NCBI GenBank assembly: GCA_023424585.1
Contig: JAFADT010000048.1
Span: 1 to 9,564, forward strand
Direction of reading: 5' to 3'
DNA: 9,564 nucleotides
DNA from: Pseudomonadota bacterium
GTDB lineage: Bacteria > Myxococcota > Myxococcia > Myxococcales > Myxococcaceae
Shown: positions 1-6,094 of the stretch, one piece after another
Position numbering within the stretch: position 1 is the first letter of the stretch
Layout of the letters: each line of letters begins with the position of its first letter
Made by a program: the position numbers and the translations under genes
Notes under the pieces: model-generated
Told to the model about the DNA's origin: nothing
The model's database searches: none
Seen by the model: the letters and a program-made list of their open reading frames with translations, nothing else

Positions 1-39
1 CCCCGCCCGCGCCCCCGCACGGGGGGGGGCGCGAGGGGG
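1..39 (-). terminator. Terminator-like hairpin after grpE
   Basis: About ten bases after the grpE stop codon the minus strand can fold into a nine-base-pair GC stem (positions 25-33 pairing with 8-16, arms CGCGCCCCC and GGGGGCGCG) around an eight-base loop. Weaker pairing continues outside it toward positions 2-6 and 35-39. The stem contains a run of nine C on the transcribed side. Any U-tract would lie beyond the left edge, so intrinsic termination cannot be confirmed. The placement directly behind a stop codon is the main support. Confidence 0.42.
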
Positions 40-44
40 TGAGC

Positions 45-635
45 TCAGGCCTGGGCGGGGGCCACGTACCGGGCCACCTTCACCCGGGCGGGGCGGATGA
101 CGCGGTCCTTCAGGCGGTAGCCCGCGCGGAACTCGGCGACCACCTTCTGGTCGTCGCCCTCCACCGGCGTCACCTCCATGTCCGCCGCCTCGGCCACGTT
201 CGGATCATACGGGTGCCCCACCACCTGGATGCGCTCGATCCCGGTGGCCTGGGCCTTGGACAGCAGGCTGTCGCGGATCATCCGCACGCCCTGCACCACC
301 GGGGACGTGTCCTGCGGGCTGGCGTTCAACACCAGGTCCAGCTCGTCGATGGCCTCCAGCAGCGTGCGGGCCACGTTGCCGCGCTCCACGTCGAGCATGC
401 GCTCCCGCTCCCGGGAGATGCGCTGCTTGAACTCCTCGCGGTCCTTGGTGAGGTCCTGGAGGCCCCGCGCCAGCTCGTTCACCCGGCGGCGCGCCGCCTC
501 CAGCTCCGCCTGGAGCCGCGCCACCTCGCCGTCCTGGGCGGACTCGGGCTGCGTTTCGGAGCTCGCGGCCTCCACCTCCGTGTCGGCGGGGGGCTGCGTG
601 TCCGGGGTTTCGTCGCTGCGGGGATTGCCGTCCAT
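45..635 (-). CDS. grpE: GrpE, nucleotide exchange factor for DnaK
   Basis: 196-residue cytoplasmic co-chaperone that releases ADP from DnaK so that substrate and chaperone can cycle. Residues 1-36 are an acidic, disordered-looking tail. Residues 37-105 form the long charged coiled coil used for dimerisation. Residues 115-196 form the beta-rich head that contacts DnaK, with the family signature around GIERIQVVGHPYDP (132-145) and a typical ending RVIRPARVKVAR. The usual FDPxxHEAV stretch reads YDPNVAEAAD, so the His is replaced. The ATG at 635 is chosen because homology begins there; the same frame stays open to 1013 but that part is Arg/Gly/Pro-rich and overlaps another gene. The ribosome site is weak (CAGG, about seven bases upstream). 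The length is normal for the family. It is the third gene in an ftsH, sigma-1.1-like, grpE row. dnaK is not visible and, if linked, must lie off the left edge. Confidence 0.95.
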   Translation of the reverse strand: MDGNPRSDETPDTQPPADTEVEAASSETQPESAQDGEVARLQAELEAARRRVNELARGLQDLTKDREEFKQRISRERERMLDVERGNVARTLLEAIDELDLVLNASPQDTSPVVQGVRMIRDSLLSKAQATGIERIQVVGHPYDPNVAEAADMEVTPVEGDDQKVVAEFRAGYRLKDRVIRPARVKVARYVAPAQA

Positions 636-685
636 TGTCGAACCTGCGCCAGGGGTTGGAAGAAGCGAACCGCGTGAGTGGCGCG

Positions 686-713
686 AACGTAACCGCGAGG
701 GCGGGTCTGTCAA
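686..713 (-). promoter_or_regulatory. Candidate housekeeping promoter for grpE
   Basis: The minus strand has a perfect TTGACA -35 hexamer (708-713), a 16-base spacer and TACGTT (686-691), which keeps the key T, A and final T of a -10 element. It lies in the 83-base gap between the sigma-1.1-like gene and grpE, about 50 bases before the grpE ATG, so transcription would leave a leader of roughly 45 bases. No CIRCE-type inverted repeat is seen. TTGACA is uncommon in such GC-rich DNA, which makes the site more credible, but it is a sequence match only. Confidence 0.45.
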
Positions 714-718
714 CGCGC

Positions 719-967
719 CTAGTGATTGGACGGGGCCGCGGGCGGAGCCTCCGCCATGAAGCCGTGGTCCACCTGCCCGGTCACCTCGTCGATGATCTCC
801 ACCTGGGCGGCGCGAAGGGAGTAGTAGAGGAGCCACCGCTCGGCGGCCGTCAGCGTCCCCGCGGGCAGCGCCTCCTCGATCTCCTGCACCGTGAGCCGGC
901 CGTCCTTCAGGCCCTTGGCGAACAACGCTTTGCGCGCGACGTAGCTCTTTCCGATCCGGTTCTCCAC
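719..967 (-). CDS. Small stand-alone sigma-70 region 1.1-like protein
   Basis: 82-residue cytoplasmic protein with no membrane segment or signal peptide. Residues 13-62 follow the pattern of region 1.1 of primary sigma factors (compare E. coli RpoD from memory): a helix with LFAKGLKDG, then LTVQEIEEALP, then a helix and a final hydrophobic strand VEIIDE. No region 1.2-4 follows, so it is a free domain, not a sigma factor. In RpoD this domain is acidic, keeps free sigma off DNA and occupies the polymerase DNA channel. Here charge is nearly balanced (about 11 acidic, 9 basic residues) and the first 24 residues are basic, so the role may differ. The GTG at 967 is chosen because AAGGAGG sits seven bases upstream; the ATG at 988 has no such site. 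It lies between ftsH and grpE on the same strand. Function is unknown; the domain call is fairly good. Confidence 0.8.
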   Translation of the reverse strand: MENRIGKSYVARKALFAKGLKDGRLTVQEIEEALPAGTLTAAERWLLYYSLRAAQVEIIDEVTGQVDHGFMAEAPPAAPSNH

Positions 968-974
968 GGCGACG

Positions 975-981
975 CCTCCTT
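975..981 (-). promoter_or_regulatory. Strong Shine-Dalgarno that sets the start of the sigma-1.1-like gene
   Basis: The minus strand reads AAGGAGG, then seven bases, then GTG at 967. This is the best ribosome site in the window. It falls just inside the frame that would begin at the ATG at 988, so it argues for the shorter GTG start. Confidence 0.7.
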
Positions 982-988
982 GTCGCAT

Positions 989-1040
989 GAAAGTAATTTC
1001 GCCCACCGGCCACCGCAGGCTGACGGTGAATCCGGTGGGC
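989..1040 (-). terminator. Long hairpin followed by AT-rich tail after ftsH
   Basis: In the 105-base gap after the ftsH stop, the minus strand has GCCCACCGG (1032-1040) and its exact complement CCGGTGGGC (1001-1009). A second inner pair, CACCG with CGGTG (1024-1028 with 1011-1015), nests inside it with small bulges. The stem is followed by GAAATTACTTTC (989-1000), a clear AT-rich break in GC-rich DNA, though not a clean U-run. This fits an imperfect intrinsic terminator for ftsH. It could instead be a leader structure, because the next gene's ribosome site starts only 20 bases later. Confidence 0.45.
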
Positions 1041-1046
1041 GACGGT

Positions 1047-1061
1047 CTGCCCGGAGGGCAG
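1047..1061 (-). repeat. Small perfect hairpin close to the ftsH stop
   Basis: CTGCCC and GGGCAG form a six-base-pair stem with a three-base loop, 11 bases after the ftsH stop codon. No U-tract follows. It lies directly before the larger hairpin at 1001-1040, so it may help processing or 3'-end stability. By itself it is weak evidence. Confidence 0.25.
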
Positions 1062-1072
1062 GCAGGCACGCG

Positions 1073-3127
1073 CTACGAGTCGAGCTTGCCCTCGGAGTGC
1101 TGCGTGGGCGGCACCGGCGGCTCGGTCTCCGTCCCCCCCACGGGGTGGGCGGAGATGACCGTGCGCGCCTCCGGGTGGAGCAGGCCGCGCTGCGCCTGCA
1201 CCTTGGGCCCCAGGATGGTGATCATCGCCTCCTCCTCGATGACCTCCGTGGCCAGCAGCCGCGCCGCCAGGGCCTCCACCTTTTCACGGTGGGTGTGGAG
1301 GAGCGCCCGGGCCCGGTCCAGCGCCTCGGAGACCATCTTTCGGACCTCCTCGTCGATCATCCGCGCCGTCTGCTCGGAGTAGCTGCGCGACTCCGGCAGG
1401 CCCGCGGACCGCAGGAAGCCCGGCCCCTGCTCCCCGCTCAGCGCCACCGGCCCCAGCGTGCTCATGCCGTAGTCGCGGACCATCATCTTGGCGATCTCCG
1501 TCGCCTGCTTGATGTCGTTGGACGCGCCAGTGGACACCTCGCCGATGAAGATCTCCTCCGCCGCGCGGCCGCCCATCATGCCGGCCATCTTGTCGCGCAG
1601 CTCGTCGAAGGACATGAGGTAGCGGTCCTCCAGAGGCAGCGACATGGTGTAGCCCAGGGCCGCCAGGCCGCGCGGGATGATGGACACCTTCGTCACCCGC
1701 TCCGCGTAGGGCAGCATCCAGCCCACCACCGCGTGGCCAGCCTCGTGGTGCGCGACGATCTCCTTCTCGCGCTCGTTCATGCGGCGGTTCTTCTTCTCCA
1801 GGCCCGCCACCACGCGCTCGATGGCCTCGTCGAAGTCCGCCCGCATCACCGCGTCGCGGTTCTTGCGCGCGGCGAGCAGCGCCGCCTCGTTGACCACGTT
1901 GGCCAGGTCCGCGCCGGCGAAGCCCGGCGTGCGCGAGGCGATCTGCTTCAGGTCCACGTCCGCCGCCAGCTTCACGCCCTTGGCGTGGATCTCGAGCACG
2001 CGCTCGCGGCCGCGCTTGTCCGGGCGGTCCACCAGCACCTGCCGGTCGAAGCGACCCGGGCGCATCAGCGCGCTGTCCAGGATCTCCGGGCGGTTCGTCG
2101 CCGCCAGGATGATGAGGCCCGCGCGGCTGTCGAAGCCGTCCATCTCCGCCAGCAGCTGGTTGAGCGTCTGCTCGCGCTCGTCGTGGCCGCCGGCCACGCC
2201 CGAGTTGCGGCTCTTGCCGATGGCGTCCAGTTCGTCGATGAAGATGATGCACGGCGCCTTGGCCGTGGCCTGGGCGAAGAGGTCGCGGACGCGGGCCGCG
2301 CCGACGCCCACGAACATCTCCACGAACTCCGAGCCGGAGAGGTTGAAGAAGGGCACGCCCGCCTCACCGGCCACGGCGCGCGCCAGCAGCGTCTTGCCCG
2401 TGCCCGGCGGCCCCACCAGCAGCACGCCCTTGGGGATGCGACCGCCCAGGCGGCGGAACTTCTCCGGCGTCTTGAGGAACTCGACGATCTCCCGGAGCTC
2501 GTCCACGGCCTCGTCCACGCCGGCCACGTCCTTGAAGCCCACGCCGGTGTCGGACTCCGCCTGCACCTTCGCGCGCGTCTTGCCGAAGGACATGACGCTC
2601 TGCGGCCCCTGGCCCATGCCGCCGGACATCCGGCGCATCATGAAGCTCCAGAAGAGGATGAGCAGGCCCATGGGGATGAGCCAGATCCACAACACCTCGC
2701 TGAAGCTGGACTGCGGGACGGCCTCGAACTGGATGCCCTTCTGCTCCAGCAGCGGCACCAGGCCCTCGTCACCGGGGACGCGGTAGGCCATCCACGGCAG
2801 GGCGCTGGGCTCGCTGCGCAGCGTGCCGCGCTCGCCCGGGGGCGGCTGGGCGTTGTCCTTCAGGTAGCCCTTCACCCACTCGTTGGAGATCTGCACGCGG
2901 CTGAACTGGTTGTTCTCCACCGCGTCGCGCAGTTGGCTGTACGACACCCGGCGCACGCCCGCGTCCTGAAACACGTTCCGGAACAGCAGGAACCCCAGGA
3001 CGAGCAGGAGGATGTAGCCCAGTGGTGAGCCAAACTTGAACCCACCTTTCGTGGGCGTTGGCTTGTCGCTCTTCTTTCCGCGCGGGCCCATCCCCGGCGG
3101 CAGGTCCTGTGGCTTCATCGTCGGCAC
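1073..3127 (-). CDS. ftsH: FtsH, membrane-anchored AAA+ zinc metalloprotease
   Basis: 684-residue ATP-dependent protease of the inner membrane; forms hexamers that unfold and degrade damaged membrane proteins and short-lived regulators. Layout: a Lys/Pro-rich cytoplasmic lead (1-33), first membrane segment (about 36-50), periplasmic domain (51-145), second membrane segment (146-163), AAA+ module (about 195-440) and peptidase (about 445-640). Visible motifs are Walker A GPPGTGKT (239-246), pore-loop FVG (272-274), Walker B IIFIDELD (294-301), the second region of homology with RPGRFDRQ (356-363), the zinc site HEAGH (461-465) and a likely third ligand Asp538 in TGASNDIK. All catalytic parts are intact. 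The GTG at 3127 is preferred because GGAGGG lies five bases before it; the ATG at 3118 would be 14 bases away. The N-terminal lead is longer than in E. coli and the last 45 residues are low-complexity. Lies 140 bases after the lipoprotein gene, with its own candidate promoter. Confidence 0.97.
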   Translation of the reverse strand: MPTMKPQDLPPGMGPRGKKSDKPTPTKGGFKFGSPLGYILLLVLGFLLFRNVFQDAGVRRVSYSQLRDAVENNQFSRVQISNEWVKGYLKDNAQPPPGERGTLRSEPSALPWMAYRVPGDEGLVPLLEQKGIQFEAVPQSSFSEVLWIWLIPMGLLILFWSFMMRRMSGGMGQGPQSVMSFGKTRAKVQAESDTGVGFKDVAGVDEAVDELREIVEFLKTPEKFRRLGGRIPKGVLLVGPPGTGKTLLARAVAGEAGVPFFNLSGSEFVEMFVGVGAARVRDLFAQATAKAPCIIFIDELDAIGKSRNSGVAGGHDEREQTLNQLLAEMDGFDSRAGLIILAATNRPEILDSALMRPGRFDRQVLVDRPDKRGRERVLEIHAKGVKLAADVDLKQIASRTPGFAGADLANVVNEAALLAARKNRDAVMRADFDEAIERVVAGLEKKNRRMNEREKEIVAHHEAGHAVVGWMLPYAERVTKVSIIPRGLAALGYTMSLPLEDRYLMSFDELRDKMAGMMGGRAAEEIFIGEVSTGASNDIKQATEIAKMMVRDYGMSTLGPVALSGEQGPGFLRSAGLPESRSYSEQTARMIDEEVRKMVSEALDRARALLHTHREKVEALAARLLATEVIEEEAMITILGPKVQAQRGLLHPEARTVISAHPVGGTETEPPVPPTQHSEGKLDS

Positions 3128-3132
3128 GCTCG

Positions 3133-3172
3133 CCCTCCCCCTCCCCCGTACACACCGACACCATGTCGTGTG
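3133..3172 (-). promoter_or_regulatory. ftsH leader: inverted repeat plus GA-rich ribosome site
   Basis: Upstream of the ftsH GTG the minus strand has an imperfect inverted repeat (3151-3172: CACACGACA, loop TGG, TGTCGGTGTG, nine pairs with one bulged base), then GGGGGAGGGGGAGGG (3133-3147), whose last part is the ribosome site. The hairpin ends only a few bases before the polypurine run. It could be an operator or a leader structure affecting translation; the G-runs could also form a two-layer quadruplex. None of this is tested. Confidence 0.35.
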
Positions 3173-3192
3173 ACGGTTCCCTCAGCCGGCCA

Positions 3193-3220
3193 AAGATGGT
3201 CACCACCGCCAACCCGTCAA
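3193..3220 (-). promoter_or_regulatory. Weak candidate promoter for ftsH
   Basis: TTGACG (3215-3220), a 16-base spacer and CATCTT (3193-3198) on the minus strand resemble a sigma-70-type promoter, with five of six matches at -35 and three of six at -10. It sits in the 140-base gap between the lipoprotein stop and ftsH, leaving a leader of about 60 bases that would include the inverted repeat at 3151-3172. Confidence 0.3.
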
Positions 3221-3267
3221 CCGCAAGGCGTGACAGGACGATGACGAAACCGGCCGGGACTGTCCGC

Positions 3268-4206
3268 TCAGCGGCAGTCGACGCGCACCAGGGGCTCGCC
3301 CGCGAACTCACTGCCCAACAGGTAGCCGCGGCCATCCTGGAGGTACGTCACGGCCTCCGCCTGGGCCTGGCTGGCGCCCGGCACCTCCACCACCTGGGCC
3401 TGGACGAAGTCCTCCAGCCGCTTCGCGTCCGGGCGGCGCAGCTCCCACACGCGGGTGTACGTGCGCACCAGCAGGCGCTGGCCGGACGGGTGCAGGGCGG
3501 CGGCGGTGGACAGGCGGTCCACGTCGTCCGGCACGCGCAGGGTGCCCAGCTTGCGCGCCTTGCCGGTGGCCCCGGGCTTCAGCCCCTCCACGGCGTACAG
3601 GTCCCCCAGCGACGCGCGCGTCTTGGTGAGGATGCCCACCTGCCCGGAGCGGTCATCGACGATCAGGGACTCGGCGTCGTGGGCGCCGTCCTCGTAGGTG
3701 AAGGGCAGCGCCTCCACCGGGAGCGTGGCGTCGGCGACGGTCGCCGGCTCCGGCAGCCGGAACAGGCGCACCTCCTTGCGCCGCTCGAAGTTGTCGCCGG
3801 TGTCCGCGAGGAAGACGCAGCTGTCCTTGTCGCCCGGCGCGCAGGGCCCCACGGCGACGTCCTCGATGTCGCGGGGGTCCGCGCCGGTGAGCGTCAGCGT
3901 GGCCTTCACCGCGCCCGTCTCGTCCAGGGCGAACAGCTCGAAGGCGTTGTTGGAGTCGTTGTGGCCCCAGAAGATGCCCGGGTGGCGCTGGCTGGCGGCC
4001 AGGCCGGACAGCTCCGGCACCTGGCGGGGCACGGTGCCCGTCTGGCGACCGTCCGCGTAGAGCAGGCACCCCTCCAGGCCGGTGGCGGGCACCTGCGGCA
4101 TGCCGGCGTCCGGGGCCTGGGAGCCCGTGGGCGTGGGGCGGGAGCCGGAGCAGGCGGTGGACAGCAGGAGGCCCGCGGCGGCGAGGAGGCGCAGGGAGGG
4201 CCGCAC
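3268..4206 (-). CDS. Predicted lipoprotein, probable beta-propeller, function unknown
   Basis: 312 residues. The first 19 form a lipoprotein signal peptide: Arg at 2 and 6, a hydrophobic stretch, then LSTAC with Cys19 as the lipidation site. Ser follows the Cys, so by the E. coli Lol rule it would go to the outer membrane. Residues 20-40 are a Pro/Gly/Thr linker. The rest repeats short strand-like blocks: ELSGLAAS (65-72), FWGHNDSNN (79-87), DIEDVAVG (113-120), FLADTGDN (132-139), HDAESLIVDD (176-185), QAEAVTYLQDGRGYLLGSE (282-300). Such spaced D/E-rich blocks suggest a propeller like those in secreted proteins of unknown role. Cys122 and Cys130 could form a disulfide, as could Cys47 and Cys311. 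The GTG at 4206 is used because only it supplies the signal peptide. It starts three bases after the Nudix stop with no good ribosome site, so translation is probably coupled. No catalytic residues are recognised. Confidence 0.84.
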   Translation of the reverse strand: MRPSLRLLAAAGLLLSTACSGSRPTPTGSQAPDAGMPQVPATGLEGCLLYADGRQTGTVPRQVPELSGLAASQRHPGIFWGHNDSNNAFELFALDETGAVKATLTLTGADPRDIEDVAVGPCAPGDKDSCVFLADTGDNFERRKEVRLFRLPEPATVADATLPVEALPFTYEDGAHDAESLIVDDRSGQVGILTKTRASLGDLYAVEGLKPGATGKARKLGTLRVPDDVDRLSTAAALHPSGQRLLVRTYTRVWELRRPDAKRLEDFVQAQVVEVPGASQAQAEAVTYLQDGRGYLLGSEFAGEPLVRVDCR

Positions 4207-4208
4207 GG

Positions 4209-4616
4209 TCAGTGGTCCAGGTCCAGCAGCCGGGCCAGCGTCTTCGCGTCCGCGTCGGGGAAGCGGTACTGGCCCATCTCCTCCAGCGCGACCCAGCGGT
4301 GGTCGTGCACGCGCAGGTGCTGGATCTCCGCGTCCGGGTGGCTCAGGCGGCAGCGGAACACCCGGAAGTCGATGTCATAGGTCGGGTACTCGTGGCGGGT
4401 GTGCATGACCCGCTCGAGCACCTCGATGTGGATGCCCATCTCCTCATGGAGCTCGCGGGCGAGCGCCGCCGTGTCCTGCTCCCCCTCCTCCACCCGGCCG
4501 CCCGGGAACTCCCAGAGCAGGGGCAGCGACGCGGTGGGAGGACGCTGGGTGATGAGGTAGCGACCCATCTCGTTCTGGAGCATCGCGCCGACGACTCGCA
4601 CGTGACGACGGGTCAT
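4209..4616 (-). CDS. Nudix hydrolase of the MutT type
   Basis: 135-residue cytoplasmic enzyme expected to hydrolyse a nucleoside diphosphate linked to another group. Residues 40-62 are a complete Nudix box (GX5EX7REUXEEXGU) with Gly40, Glu46, Arg54, Glu55, Glu58 and Glu59 all present, so metal binding and catalysis should work. The preceding LWEFPGG (34-40), the start RRHVRVVGAML and the C-terminal RWVALEEMGQYRFPDAD match the MutT/NudG group, which cleans oxidised or modified nucleotides such as 8-oxo-dGTP or modified dCTP. The exact substrate cannot be read from sequence. The ATG at 4616 has GAGGAG six bases upstream. The length is typical for MutT. The downstream lipoprotein gene begins almost at its stop codon, so the two form a pair, although a link between nucleotide cleaning and a secreted propeller is not obvious. 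Confidence 0.93.
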   Translation of the reverse strand: MTRRHVRVVGAMLQNEMGRYLITQRPPTASLPLLWEFPGGRVEEGEQDTAALARELHEEMGIHIEVLERVMHTRHEYPTYDIDFRVFRCRLSHPDAEIQHLRVHDHRWVALEEMGQYRFPDADAKTLARLLDLDH

Positions 4617-4936
4617 TCACTTCTCCTCGATTGGGGTCCCAAAGATGAACGGCAGGGTGCGGCGGCGTAACACAGCCCCTGCCCGGCGCCAATGCACAAG
4701 GCCCCTCCTGGGAGCAGCGTGCGCACGCCCGGGACGCGTGGCCACCCCACCCGGCCCTGTCCGCCAGGAGCGGGCGCGGGGGCGGCGGGAGACGTGGCGG
4801 AGGCCCGGGCCTCGGGGGATGAGGGCTGTTGGGGACTTCACGTCCCGGGGAGGCGCCTCCCGGCCGGGCCACCGTCCTCACTGGGGGCATGTGGGATTCA
4901 AGTGACGTGCGGGCCGGATGGCGCCATGCTCGGGGG
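4617..4936. other. Intergenic region between divergent Nudix and XRE genes
   Basis: 320 bases with no convincing gene. It must hold the minus-strand promoter for the Nudix-lipoprotein pair and the plus-strand promoter for the XRE gene, but no clear pair of hexamers is seen for either. On the minus strand, GAGGAG (4623-4628) is the Nudix ribosome site. On the plus side are two perfect 14-base palindromes (listed separately) and a five-base-pair hairpin GGGAC/GTCCC (4832-4846). A minus-strand 74-codon frame (4617-4841) is very rich in Arg, Gly and Pro and looks like chance. Confidence 0.6.
4800..4861. repeat. Two perfect 14-base palindromes upstream of the XRE gene
   Basis: GAGGCCCGGGCCTC (4800-4813) and GGGAGGCGCCTCCC (4848-4861) are both exact palindromes. 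Both contain the half-site GAGGC facing GCCTC, with four bases between the halves in the first and none in the second. Their centres are 48 bases apart. They lie 76-137 bases before the XRE start, a suitable place for regulator binding. GC-rich DNA makes palindromes more frequent by chance, so this is only a candidate operator pair. Confidence 0.4.
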
Positions 4937-5173
4937 ATGACACAGAGTCGGAGAGAGCGGGCCGAAGCGCTTGGCGCCGCGCTGAAGGCAGCGCGGCAGC
5001 AGGCGGGGCTCTCCATGGAGGAAGTCGCCGAGCATCTGGAACTGGGCGTGGAAGTCCTGGCCCGCGTCGAGCGAGGGGTGATGGTCCCCACCATCCCCAC
5101 GCTGAGCCGGCTGTGCGCCCTGATGAAGTTGGATCCGGACAGCCTGCCGGACCTGCCGGAGCTGAGTGACTGA
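4937..5173 (+). CDS. Small XRE-family (Cro/CI-type) DNA-binding regulator
   Basis: 78 residues made almost entirely of one helix-turn-helix domain (about residues 10-70). The core runs LKAARQQAGLSMEEVAEHL (16-34), where the turn falls at GLSMEE, followed by the recognition helix region ELGVEVLARVERG (35-47) and the closing helix PTLSRLCALMKL. No ligand-binding, membrane or protease domain is attached, so it is probably a dimeric repressor or phage-style switch protein, perhaps acting on its own promoter. The ATG at 4937 is chosen because the domain fits from there. Its ribosome site is poor (G-run touching the ATG). An in-frame ATG at 4889 is possible but adds 16 unlikely residues. A four-codon frame from 4926 ends in TGA overlapping this ATG, which could couple translation. 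It is the only plus-strand gene and is divergent from the Nudix gene. Targets are unknown. Confidence 0.86.
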   Translation: MTQSRRERAEALGAALKAARQQAGLSMEEVAEHLELGVEVLARVERGVMVPTIPTLSRLCALMKLDPDSLPDLPELSD

Positions 5174-5177
5174 CGCG

Positions 5178-5206
5178 GCTGGCGGGCCCCTCTCCGGCCC
5201 GCCGGC
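5178..5206. terminator. GC hairpin between convergent XRE and hydratase genes
   Basis: GGCGGGCC (5181-5188) pairs exactly with GGCCCGCC (5196-5203) around a seven-base loop; as plus-strand RNA the stem extends by one U-G and two further pairs. It starts five bases after the XRE stop codon, in a 49-base gap between two converging genes, where a shared bidirectional terminator is expected. No U-tract follows on either strand, so termination efficiency is uncertain. Confidence 0.5.
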
Positions 5207-5222
5207 GCGTCGCCCGCCCGCC

Positions 5223-6092
5223 TCAGCCCAGCCGCCCCACGAGGTGCGGCTTCCCCTCCTCCGACAGCACCCGGAACGCCACGCCCGCGGACTCGCGCGC
5301 CGTCTGGAACGTCACGCGCGACGGCAGGAGGAGGGGCTTCTTGAAGTCGCACTCCAGGTGGAGCAAGTCCGCGTGGGCCGCCTCGCCCAGCTCCGCCACG
5401 CAGCGCGCGAGCGTCCACATGCCGTGCGCGATGGCGCGCGGGAAGCCGAAGGGCTTCGCGGTGAGGGCGGTGAGGTGGATGGGGTTGAAGTCGCCGGACG
5501 CCTGAGCGTAGCGGCGCCCGGTGTCCGCGGGGATGCTCCAGGAAGCGGGACGGCTGGACGCGAAGCGCGGGTCCTCCGGCGGGGCCTTGCGCGCGCCGTC
5601 CTTCTCCCTCCGGGCGGCGTGGCGGCGCAGCATGGTGCTGAGGGCCTGCCAGAGCAGCTCGCCGGTCTCCTGGGACTCGACGCGCGTCTCGATGTCGAAC
5701 TCGTGGCCGGCGGGCACTTCGCGCCTGGCCTCGAAGCGGCAGGTGACCGTGAGCGCGGTGGTGTCCGGCACGCGGCGGTGCTGCTGGATGTGGTTGCGCA
5801 CGTGCACGATGCCCATCGCGGAGTACGGGAAGTCGGGCAGCCCCAGCAGCTCCAGGTGCAGCGGCGTCGCCAGCACCTGCGGGTACGGGAGCGGCAGGAA
5901 GCCGTCGGCGTCGAAGCCGCAGGCGGCGCGGTAGCGCTCCAGCAGGACGGGCGACGCGCGGCAGCCGTGCGCCCGCAGCGCCAGGGCCGGCAGCGCGGCG
6001 CCGCCCCGGGACTTCCCGAAGGGATTGGCCGCGCGCAGCAGGGTCGCGGGCATCGACGGGAGCGAGTGCAGGTCGAGGATGGGTGCGGACAT
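5223..6092 (-). CDS. MaoC-like double-hotdog dehydratase/hydratase
   Basis: 289 residues. The C-terminal half (about 185-289) carries the MaoC / R-specific enoyl hydratase signature: RRYAQASGDFNPIH (193-206) with likely catalytic Asp201 and His206, followed by AKPFGFPRAIAHGM (212-225). The N-terminal half (about 45-155) looks like a second hotdog fold without those residues, with the typical block FPYSAMGIVHVRN (88-100). This arrangement is common in enzymes that add or remove water at the 2,3 position of acyl-CoA or acyl-carrier substrates in lipid metabolism. Which substrate is used here cannot be told. The ATG at 6092 is the first that fits; the frame runs open to 6947 but overlaps the activator gene. 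GGAG lies ten bases before the ATG inside a small hairpin. The sigma-54 activator gene ends 58 bases upstream on the same strand, so co-transcription is possible. Confidence 0.9.
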   Translation of the reverse strand: MSAPILDLHSLPSMPATLLRAANPFGKSRGGAALPALALRAHGCRASPVLLERYRAACGFDADGFLPLPYPQVLATPLHLELLGLPDFPYSAMGIVHVRNHIQQHRRVPDTTALTVTCRFEARREVPAGHEFDIETRVESQETGELLWQALSTMLRRHAARREKDGARKAPPEDPRFASSRPASWSIPADTGRRYAQASGDFNPIHLTALTAKPFGFPRAIAHGMWTLARCVAELGEAAHADLLHLECDFKKPLLLPSRVTFQTARESAGVAFRVLSEEGKPHLVGRLG

Positions 6093-6094
6093 GC

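Noticed and set aside
636..1013. 126-residue N-terminal extension of GrpE
   Set aside because: The extension is Arg/Gly-rich, overlaps the sigma-1.1-like gene in another frame, and GrpE homology and a normal length are reached from the ATG at 635.
635..3028. 797-codon plus-strand open frame opposite ftsH
   Set aside because: Product is dominated by His, Arg, Leu, Ala and Gly with no family features and lies fully antisense to the intact ftsH gene; such shadows arise from third-position GC bias.
3653..4408. Several 80-140-codon frames on both strands within the lipoprotein and Nudix genes
   Set aside because: All overlap well-supported genes and have biased, motif-free products.
4617..4841. 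74-codon minus-strand frame ending directly before the Nudix gene
   Set aside because: Arg, Gly and Pro dominate, no motif or ribosome site is visible, and its last codons are the Nudix ribosome site.
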